From: Allolobophora icterica
Taxonomy: Eukaryota > Annelida > Clitellata > Crassiclitellata > Lumbricidae
Assembly: GCA_963556255.1 (NCBI GenBank)
Contig: OY744609.1
Span: 22,265,276 to 22,329,275, forward strand
Direction of reading: 5' to 3'
Length of the DNA: 64,000 nucleotides
How positions within the stretch are numbered: position 1 is the stretch's first letter; every line of letters starts with the position of its first letter. This document shows positions 56,147-64,000 of the stretch, one piece after another. The notes under the pieces were generated by a model. It worked only from the letters and a program-made list of their open reading frames with translations, ran no database searches and was not told the origin of the DNA. The translations under genes and the position numbers were made by a program.

Positions 56147-56941
56147 CAGGGTGGGCCAGTAGGAATGCACCAACTTTGACGCCTTATAACTTGAATAATT
56201 TTTATCTGAGCGTCTTGTCCAATATATCAGATTGAAGATAATTATCCATTTTTTGATTCTGCAAAATATCTACGAGATAATGTTACGACTTTATGAGATA
56301 ATGCTATTAATATTCGATGTGCCATTTTCTGGCCATAAAACTGCAAGAAAAAACAAAAGTCTGAAACTGAAGACGTCAGTTCTAAACAGTCACTTAGTAC
56401 TAACAATTAATATCTTGAGTGAATTTACCATCAGTCAAACAAATACTCAATAATGTCCACCACGTGCTCGGACTCTTACTCGTCCCTGGATTGTTGTCTT
56501 GGCTGGAAATTAACTCTTGGACTTGTGCAATGTTCGCTGCTGTGCGCGCAGAACGTTTGCGACCACAGTTGCGGCTGTTAGACGTTCCCGTAGCATCAAT
56601 TTGTTTAATCAATCGATCTAGAGCATATTTATTCCATTTTCTAGAAGGGAATTCTATCATCATCTGATGTGCATTGTATCCTTTTTCTGCTCTTAAAATT
56701 CGGATTAAAATTCTATCCTCTTCCGCGAGCGGCGTCATGATGTTCAATATTTACATTCAAAATTGAGAGGTGTGCGCCGCACCGAAATTTTATAACAGTG
56801 GTGCCGTATATCAGTGCAAGATTTGACACGGTAGTAGAGTGGATGATTACTTTCAATTTAGTATATTGGGCACGATGTTCGGGTAATAATTGTTCAAGTT
56901 ATATCCATTCAAAGTTGGTGCATTCCTACTGGCCCACCCTG
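56147..56941 (-). mobile_element. Tc1/mariner-type element, 795 bp, non-autonomous
   Basis: The termini are perfect inverted repeats over 33 bp (56147-56179 and 56909-56941), beginning CAGGGTGGGCCAGTAGG. They are flanked by TA on both sides (56145-56146, 56942-56943), the hallmark TA duplication of the IS630-Tc1-mariner superfamily. The interior holds only the N-terminus of a transposase on the minus strand. The perfect long inverted repeats suggest recent activity. It interrupts an older LINE. Confidence 0.92.
56400..56747 (-). pseudogene. Tc1/mariner transposase N-terminal fragment (helix-turn-helix)
   Basis: The frame begins MNIMTPLAEEDRILIRILR. It continues KGYNAHQMMIEFPSRKWNKY, LDRLIKQIDATGT and GRKRSARTAANIAQVQELI, the paired-like helix-turn-helix DNA-binding region typical of this superfamily, with the basic GRKR hook. 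After SSQDNNPG the sequence departs from the expected second helix-turn-helix and ends 25 residues later. The DDE catalytic domain is absent. The element has therefore lost its coding core while keeping its ends. Confidence 0.8.
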
Positions 56942-57235
56942 TATATAGTAACTCGCACCATATCATACAGGGCCAGCGTGACCACGGGCAGTAAGCACGC
57001 GGAAGGCATACAAGGACTGCCTGGCCCCACAGCATATTCGTTTGATGTGCTCATCGAAACCTAGGGTGTCTGACATCGTTACTCCAAGAACCATTAAGCT
57101 CTTGACTCTTGTTAAGCCCATGTATTTACGCATGTATTTGTGTATGCATAGTCTATGCAGGTATGAATGTATGTAGTAACGAATATTTAATGTATGCATG
57201 TATGAGTGTATTGTATACGTTTATATGTATGAATG

Positions 57236-58255
57236 CATATAGGTATGTATGTATGTATGTATGTATGTATGTATGTATGTATGTATGTATGTATGTATGT
57301 ATGTATGTATGTATGTATGTATGTATGTATGTATGTATGTATGTATGTATGTATGAATGTATGTATGTATGTATGTATGTATGTATGTATAAATGCATAT
57401 ATGTATGTATGTATGTATTGTATGTATGTATGTATGTATGTATGTATTGTATGTATGTATGTATGTATGTATGTATGTATGTGTTGTATGTATGTATGTA
57501 TGTATGTATGTATGTATGTATGTATGTATGTATGTATTGTATGTATGTATGTATGTATGTATGTATGTATGTATGTATGTATGTATGTATGTATGTATGT
57601 ATGTATGTATGAATGCATATATGTATGTATGTATTGTATGTATGTATGTATGTATGTATGCATGCATGTATGTATGTATGTATGTATGTATGTATGTATG
57701 CATGTATGTATGTGTTGTATGTATGTATGTATGTGTTGTATGTATGTATGTATGTATGTATGTATGTATGTATGTATGTATGTATGTATGTATGTATGTA
57801 TGTATGTATGTATGTATGTATGTATGTATGTATGTATGTATGTATGAATGCATATATGTATGTATGTATGTATTGTATGTATGTATGTATGTATGTATTG
57901 TATGTATGTATGTATGTATGTATGTATGTATGTATGTATGTATGTATGTATGTATGTATGTATGTATGCATATATGTATGTATGTATTGTATGTATGTAT
58001 GTATGTATGTATTGTATGTATGTATGTATGTATGTATGTATGTATGTATGCATGTATGTATGTATGTATGTATGTTTGCATGTATGTATGTGTTGTATGT
58101 ATGTATGTATGTATGTATGTGTTGTATGTATGTATTGTATGTATGTATGTATGTATGTATGTATGTATGTATGTATGTATGTATGTATGTATGTATGTAT
58201 GTATGTATGTATGTATGTATGTATGTATGTATGTATGTATGTATGTATGCATATG
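57236..58255. repeat. (TATG)n array, about 1 kb, with higher-order structure
   Basis: Pure TATG blocks are punctuated by TATTG pentamers, TGTTG, GCATGCA and by the phrase ATGCATATATG at about 57392, 57614, 57848 and 57966. The recurring phrase and TATTG spacing show units of about 120-235 bp duplicated as blocks. Minus-strand frames of 270-370 codons are translations of this array. Confidence 0.93.
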
Positions 58256-58259
58256 CGTA

Positions 58260-58835
58260 TGCACGCGCATGTGGTCAATTGTGCATGGAGCACCGTAGCG
58301 ACCTCTGACTTCCTCTGGCATATGGATATGTTGTGGAAATATTACGAGTCACCCATAAAACCAACTATTTTGGGACATGTAGAGACCGGATCCACAATGA
58401 ATTGAGGAGGAGACGAGGTAATAAGGAGGACAAAACATTTAGTCAAAATGTCAATGGGGTAAGTTTATGGTCGTATACGTCCACAATGGTCTCCGCTGTA
58501 CCCATTGCAACTGTACCGTGAAGTCTTTTATGGTGGTGTCTTTATAATTATATGGTACAAGGCATAAAATCGATGATGGTTTCAAGTGCATCGCCTCTGC
58601 CTTGTATTAGTTCTAGACGCAGGTCAAAAGCGGGATAATTAAATATTCATGAAGCTGATTATTGCACGTCTTTAGCCATAATATTGTACTGTTTTTAGTT
58701 TCAGTTTGATGTGGCGCCGTTTTTAATTACAGCAAAACGCCAGTCGATGTGCTAAAGCAGCTAAACTTTTTCTCATTAAGGATAACGACCTTCTCAGCCG
58801 CAGTGCTAAGCCTTTAACTCAACGATCATTTGCTC
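58260..58835. other. No feature recognised
   Basis: Mixed-composition sequence. No supported feature. Confidence 0.4.
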
Positions 58836-58838
58836 GTT

Positions 58839-59166
58839 CAGTGCCGGCCTTAGGGGCGTGCGAACCGTGCGGTCGCACGGGGCCCACAACTTTGGGGGGC
58901 CCGAAAAGTCACAGAAAATTAACATGAACAAACACCCTAATAATAATAGTAATTATTTCGATTAAATCTGGTCTTTTGTCAATAAAATAAAAGTCAACTT
59001 CTTCCATATCCCAGAATTCTCCTGTATAGTTATATTTGACTTGTTGTCGTTGTTAACAACCTACTAAAATAAAATGATTAACATTGAAAAACAATTTGAC
59101 CTGTGTTATGAGGGACCCGTACAGTATAGTCTGCACGGGACCCGAAATAGTCTAAGGCCGGCACTG
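58839..59166. mobile_element. hAT-like MITE (CAGTGCCGGCCTTAG ends)
   Basis: The ends CAGTGCCGGCCTTAG are perfect inverted repeats over 15 bp. They are flanked by 7-bp direct repeats GCTCGTT (58832-58838 and 59167-59173). Extending to eight bases fails by one position. Subterminal GGGGCCC / GGGACCC blocks are mirrored. Confidence 0.85.
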
Positions 59167-59329
59167 GCTCGTTGAACCTTGTTTTGAATGATTACCTTAC
59201 CATACGTTCCATTGAGTTGTCTTAACTTACGTTGTCTCATCTCACTTTACTCCATCTTACCTTAACTTAAAGAGTCTTGAATATTTAGAAAACCCACCTA
59301 ACTGTAGAGTTATTTCCGCAAACTACTTG

Positions 59330-59768
59330 TGGTGATTCAAAACACAACATATCTGCCTTCATTCGGGACTTCGTACACTGGCTTCCTGTGTCCCAGCGCA
59401 TCCTGCTCAAAATGTTAACTATTATGTGCAACTGTTTAGTCAGGGTAGCTCCTTCGTACCTTAGGGCCTTTTGTACCTCGGCCTCTTCACTCCCTAGTCG
59501 CTCCACTCTCCGCTCTGCTGGTTGTCTCACGCATGTGCAGGGACACTGCTCAATATAGAAGCTCTGCCTATGTTAGCCCCTCTAGTTGGAACCGGTCTTC
59601 CGCAGGAATTGCGGCTTGAGCTCCTCTGTCCTTTCCTCTGTTCCGGAAACGCCTGAAGACCATTTTATTTATTAGTGATAGCAATGACTTGGGTCGGGAG
59701 CGTCTCTGAATCGATGAGTGGCGCTTCTATAAACGCTCGATTACAATTACAGTTACGATATGCCTATC
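59330..59768 (+). mobile_element. CR1/L2-like LINE 3' fragment
   Basis: The plus strand reads FIRDFVHWLPVSQRILLKML, then CLVRVAPSYLRAFCTSASSL, STLRSAG and, after stops, a degraded LWN.LP region. The tail GACTTGGGTCGGGAGCGTC ... GAGTGGCGCTTCTATAAACG ... ATTACAATTACAGTTACG is shared with 29675-29790. Confidence 0.75.
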
Positions 59769-59769
59769 G

Positions 59770-60520
59770 CCAAATTATTTTGGAAGAAGCTTACAGTTCC
59801 ATGAATAACGACTGCAGCTTTTCCTCGTACAAATGAGACGGATTTTGCACGTGATTCATCATCTCCTGAAGTCACTGACGGCAGGCGCAGTTTTTTTGCG
59901 ATTCCAATGGCATCGCTATGCTTGATGATATCAACCATGGTTTGGGCCAACGCTTCAGAAGACTATGTCCTGTTGGTGTTTACCGTCTTTGATAAATGCA
60001 TGTGTCACGGTGCATTTGTCCTGGGGGAGACTGCTCGCATGCCGGTCGTGACTGTGTCATGAAATCATGATCATGCTCAATGATCAGAGTTTTGATCTGT
60101 GCTCGACTGGTAATGGCGTCTCGACGCCTCAGGACAAATATTGATCTAAAGCGTCTGCGGAACATTTAGTTATAATAACCTGCGCTTTATAAGTCTTCAT
60201 ATAATAGTATATAAGAGATTTACATGTCGGACTAACACAATCCCTAAACGGGTAACACAACCAAACTGAAAGCTTTACATATGGTGATATATTTTTATCA
60301 GATAAATTCTCTGCAAAGTGAAAAGCATCGACGCAATTCTGTCGCTATAGAAAACGGTCATGCCTACATTTGTCACAAACATTATATTCCATAAGCCAAT
60401 GTGATTCCCGTGAAGCGACCTGGAACGAATAGACCTACACCAAAGAATTGCTCGTAGTAAGTCATCCATATATATCTACAGCTAATGCTGTAATCGTAAT
60501 TGTCAACATAACAGAAAATT
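59770..60520. other. No gene recognised; holds one copy of a dispersed segment
   Basis: The segment around 60070-60150 (GATCAGAGTTTTGATCTG ... GGCGTCTCG ... AGGACAAATATTGATCT) is partly repeated at 61455-61530 (GATCCGAGTTTTGACCTG ... GGCATCTCG ... AGGACAAATATTTATCT). This indicates a low-copy repeat of unknown nature. Confidence 0.4.
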
Positions 60521-60524
60521 TGAC

Positions 60525-60592
60525 TAGCGCCTTTCATAGACCTTCGTGGGCGCTATGATATTCTTATACAATACAATACAATATTCGGGTTT
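60525..60592 (+). mobile_element. LINE 3' tail scrap with (AATAC)n
   Basis: CGTGGGCGCTATGATATTC is followed by CAATACAATACAATA, as in the tail of the LINE at 14100-14622. Confidence 0.5.
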
Positions 60593-60689
60593 TTTCCAAT
60601 TAGGTAACAGTGACGGACGCAGCATTGCTAGGGTATACATATTACTAAGTAGGAGGAGCGACAGCCTAGTGAAGACTCAAGTGCATTTT

Positions 60690-61000
60690 TAAAAGTCATT
60701 TATTTTTAGGCGGAGGCACATTCTTTGAACCGCCTGCAGTTTCATTAATATATCTAACAAATGTTCTAATAAAGGGCCCGCGAGATAAAGTTCCGGTCAT
60801 CCTTTTCAGTGAGTGAGAAGCCATGTGATTGAGGCAGGAGATCGTTGCTCTCCTTCCGGGGGGCGGTGGGAACAGACCCCGTAGGACGTGATGTGGATCA
60901 GCTATCGCTGCACGAAACAAGCCCTCGTCCACAGCTTCCGCAAAATCCGCCGCAGTCTGAGCATTCGGAGGAAGAAGACTTCTTCGCTTCATTCCTGGCC
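60690..61000 (-). mobile_element. LINE reverse transcriptase C-terminal end
   Basis: The minus-strand frame of 98 codons reads MKRRSLLPPNAQTAADFAEA, then DPHHVLRGLFPPPPGRR, and ends with FIRTFVRYINETAG. The ...HHVL..LFPPP......FI.R.L... layout is the C-terminal end of non-LTR ORF2 proteins as I know them. It parallels HVLHGLLP in the LINE at 55.7 kb. The frame is intact, but only the last part of the ORF is present. I first considered a host protein, but the parallel copy argues for a mobile element. Confidence 0.5.
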
Positions 61001-61009
61001 ATAGGTCAG

Positions 61010-61570
61010 ATGAGAACGTAAAGGCGTGTCTCTAATGCTCCGGAAACTGTGCGATGCGCATTCGGATGAGCGCAGCCAGACTCAAAGAGCAACCTGTTAC
61101 GTAAAGACGATACAAAAAGACGATACAATGAGACGCGCTGGCGTGCACTGGTTGATGAGCGGGAGCATGAACAATTGGATCAGCACAGTGCTCTATAATA
61201 TTATAACAATAAATCAAGAGTCTTATTCACTTGGTCTGTGGTCCACTTCATACATTAAGAAAACAAAAACGATACATAACGCGGGCTTATCTCGCAAACA
61301 ATATGAAAACAAGAAATAATTGTAGCCAACGACTTTTCCCCAGACGGCAGTTGTTTTGTGCAGGACCGGCAGATGTCATTAATAGTCGTTGTATACTGCC
61401 GTCATACAGAGCGGCTGAAGATTATGATGACTACGAAATCAAGATCATACTCTGTGATCATGATCCGAGTTTTGACCTGAGGTCACCGTGTGATGGCATC
61501 TCGTACCCTTAGGACAAATATTTATCTACCGCTTTGTAAATATTTATATCAGTTGAACTCGCTGAATATA
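61010..61570. other. No gene recognised
   Basis: Contains the second copy (61455-61530) of the low-copy segment noted near 60.1 kb. Confidence 0.35.
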
Positions 61571-61573
61571 TAG

Positions 61574-61668
61574 GACACTACCATGAATAAATCTTTATCG
61601 ATACACAACATGGGCATACACACTACCATGAATAAATCTTTATGGATAGACACACATGGGCAAACACG
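61574..61668. repeat. ~46-bp tandem duplication
   Basis: ACACTACCATGAATAAATCT occurs at about 61574 and again at about 61620, each followed by TTAT.GATA and CATGGGCA.AC. The two copies are slightly diverged. Confidence 0.8.
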
Positions 61669-61669
61669 A

Positions 61670-63170
61670 ACAAATACATAAACTACACACACGCACATAA
61701 TATTATATATACGTACATATAAGATGATTTAGTTTCAGCTCTTGTGGGTAAAGCCCGAGAGCAGCAGAAGGCATTAACGAGAGCAAATATAAATTGCAAT
61801 TTAAAAGGTGGACGGGTGCATATCGTAGGTTTAATGTCAAGCATTAAGTGTCCTCTTATCTCGCAACGATTACAGTATAGTGTAATCTTTTCTGAATATA
61901 TATCCGACTTCATTATTCTTTTACACATATTACTGACTCTATTATGGAGGACTATGTATAACAGTACTAACTGAATTTATAATTTACACCTTTTGAGAGG
62001 TTTAAAATAAGGTGCTAAAAAGCAGATGGGTCAGTTATTAAAAGTTCCTGGTGACTGTGCGTTATAAAGTTAGTGAGCAATCATTTTTATATACAGTTAG
62101 TTAAGTCTTTTCATTTTATTATTACTTATGGTATCAGGTATTCGGCCATTGTAGTTAAGTGTCTAGTTGTCTTCTTTCGAGTGTCGCTGGGTTTTGTATT
62201 AATCTTAAGGTCTATTGGCTAAATGGATGTGTTAATTTGCATCTCACTACTCATAATTAATAGGCGACCTTATGGTTATTTAAGCGGAACTTCTGTTTCC
62301 TTTGGGTATGCCTTTTGTATCATGGACAATTCTGCTATTCATATATGCGTCATTCTTGAACTGGGTTAAATAAAATGGTACATAATACATACATACATTT
62401 ATACATACTGTGACGACTGGCAGTGGGTTCTTCTGCCAGTACACTGTACATTACATTCCCGTACTATAGATATACACAGACTTTGTTAAGCACTCGCTTT
62501 GTGAACGATGAACTGTTTTCAATTGTATGCGAAAGTTTAATGTCCAATAACAAAACTGCCTTGTAAATTCAGCCAAAGCAGTCACCTCGATAGTTCGTCA
62601 ATGACTATGCTCAATCAATCCCATATGCACTAAAACCTAGACTGTGCCAGATTGAAATGTTATTACTATTATCTTATCTTATCTAACTCCCCAAGAAAGG
62701 ACAGGATTGGACATTGCACAGATGAATCGCACCAGCCCTCCTCCTTAGAATGAAAGGAATTCTGTTATTTCTCAACTGGTCAACCAAACTTCGTCTGTGC
62801 TGTCCGATCTAAACACCATCCTCGTCTCCACCAAGAGCTCTCTTGATTCTTTTACCGCTTCTCCGGTACAATCACCGAAGCTGTATTCGTTTGGAAAATC
62901 TCTTTGAATAGGCGTTAATCTAATGTTGACCAATTTCAAACGAGAAGCAACTCGTGTCGATTCGTCTTATGTCTCGGTTCGCTGTCTCTCTGCTCAGTCA
63001 CAGCCCTAACTTCATAAGCGTCGCTCTAACACTCTTCAGCTTTGTATTACAGCGCTACTCAACTTCAGAATGATCATCATTCAGAACGAAGTCACTCGAT
63101 AAAAACGTTTCAACAATTCACTTCGATTCATCCAGAAGTTACAGTAGACAAAAAGCTATGCATCACACAT
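61670..63170. other. No feature recognised
   Basis: AT-rich sequence with short frames only. No transposon end, RNA gene or coding signature found. Confidence 0.4.
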
Positions 63171-63176
63171 GCGTAC

Positions 63177-63196
63177 ATGGATACATACATACATAC

Positions 63197-63227
<31 letters not shown>

Positions 63228-63298
63228 CATACATACATACATACATACATACATACATACATACATACATACATACATACATACATACATACATACAT
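63177..63298. repeat. (ACAT)n microsatellite
   Basis: Nearly pure ACAT for about 120 bp, followed by degenerate related sequence to 63470. Confidence 0.93.
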
Positions 63299-63474
63299 CT
63301 ACATACCGTCCATACGTATACGTACATCGATGTTTGCTTACAGTACATGCATATTGGATCTATATAATGTAAATACGATGTATGTATAATATGTATATGT
63401 ATGTAGGTATGTGCGAATGCATGGAAGTATGTATGACTAAATGTATGTATGCGTGTGTGTATGTGTGCAAGTAT

Positions 63475-64000
63475 CAAGAAACTTAATATACTAGCGCCTT
63501 TTCAGTACATCAGAAAAACGCTTTACACATAGTCATCCAACTGCGCCCCAAGGGCAGTTTGTATTGTTTTGTAAACACAAAGTAAATAGTACTTAAATAC
63601 GATGGAAGACAGATCCCGAAGGACTGTTCAACGGATGAGAAGGCAGGTGGACTCGAGTTGAAGTTCGGAAGCGCGCGGCACGTGCAAACCCCCGTTGGCG
63701 TTCGAGAGAAGAATTCGCGAACCCGGTAACTAAAAACTGGAATACAGAGTGAGAGTTTCTTTATGCTGTGTGTGGTGCAATTCAAATACGCGTGGCACAG
63801 GCCACCAGGGATATCTCAAATGTAATACACTCCGCAGTAGGAAGCCAGTGAAGTGTTTATCGCATTTTTCTTACACAAAGGAATATTCTGACATGTTGGT
63901 CACGACGTGCGCTGCACAGTGAGAGACAGAAAGACACAGACAAACAGAAAGACAGAGTAACAGAGAGTGAGACTAGGCGATGAAGCAAAAGCCAATGTTA
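63475..64000. other. No gene recognised; possible LINE tail scrap and CAGA patch
   Basis: TACTAGCGCCTTTTCAGTAC ... AAACGCTTTACACATAGTC resembles the LINE tail near 60525 (TGACTAGCGCCTTTCATAG). AGACAGAAAGACA units occur at 63920-63970. Confidence 0.35.

Larger units (their letters stand above)
55695..57118 (-). mobile_element. LINE reverse transcriptase C-terminus split by a Tc1/mariner insertion
   Basis: Upstream part (minus strand, 57118-56942): RVKSLMVLGVTMSDTL, then FDEHIKRICCGARQSLYAFR. This is the thumb region of a non-LTR reverse transcriptase (LGV..SD.L....H.......R..LY.LR). After the transposon the same strand continues from 56146 down to 55800 with SRLLYVAPAWWVYAG, INRLIRQR, ELYRLADIRLFSAV and PGHVLHGLLP. 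This is the normal continuation (LLYA.PAW....., ..NR..R, ..H.LH.LLP). The 3' end at 55695-55730 carries a GACTGACTGAC tail. Stops and frameshifts make it dead. Its HVLH.LLP segment is related to the fragment at 60690. Confidence 0.75.

Noticed and set aside
57153..58321. Frames of 270-370 codons on both strands
   Set aside because: They are translations of the TATG array (Ile/His/Thr or Met/Tyr/Val/Cys strings) and exist because a 4-bp period rarely creates stops.
60600..60660. hAT left end (CAGTGACGGACGCAGC)
   Set aside because: No inverted partner or target duplication could be found downstream, so I do not call an element.

Overview
This window looks like non-coding, repeat-dominated nuclear DNA from an animal, most likely a marine invertebrate. 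It has very long di-, tri- and tetranucleotide arrays, several non-LTR retrotransposon (LINE) tails, tRNA-derived SINEs, and many short DNA transposons of the hAT type. The only host coding sequence I recognise with confidence is animal-specific. I cannot name the species. The repeat style and the natriuretic-peptide-receptor-like exon fit a deuterostome invertebrate such as an echinoderm, but that is inference.

Layout. 1-5.2 kb: two LINE 3' ends with (AAT)n tails, then LINE 3' UTRs with (TTGAA)n tails. 5.2-7.8 kb: a TATG array split by a 1.35 kb element with an exact 8-bp target duplication. 8-13 kb: an old hAT-like pair of ends enclosing a decayed hAT transposase C-terminus. 13.9-16.1 kb: a hAT element carrying a nested LINE, a second LINE tail, and a small hAT MITE. 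19-24.5 kb: a MITE, long (GT)n and (CA)n arrays, and a 1.65 kb hAT with a broken transposase N-terminus. 26.2-27.7 kb: a tandemly duplicated SINE and two adjacent 32-bp-period arrays. 28-31 kb: nested hATs and SINE fragments. 35.5-42.3 kb: five more hAT MITEs, one inside another and one inside the A-box region of a SINE. 44-46.5 kb: the single host exon, flanked by complementary tetranucleotide arrays. 47-50.7 kb: a minisatellite, minus-strand LINE tails and a (CA)n array. 52-64 kb: two hATs side by side, LINE reverse transcriptase fragments, a Tc1/mariner element inserted in a LINE, and a 1 kb TATG array.

The recognised gene is exon 1 of a natriuretic-peptide-receptor / receptor-guanylate-cyclase-like protein (45042-45759). 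It has a signal peptide and the first part of the ligand-binding domain, and ends at a good splice donor. I found no second exon downstream. Almost all other long open frames are translations of microsatellites.

I found no new multi-gene system. The strongest unexpected signal is how densely the window is packed with hAT-type insertions. By eye I delimited about seventeen with 7-8 bp target duplications, including four nesting events and a recurrent GGCAAATGCCC-type motif near the ends of several otherwise different families.
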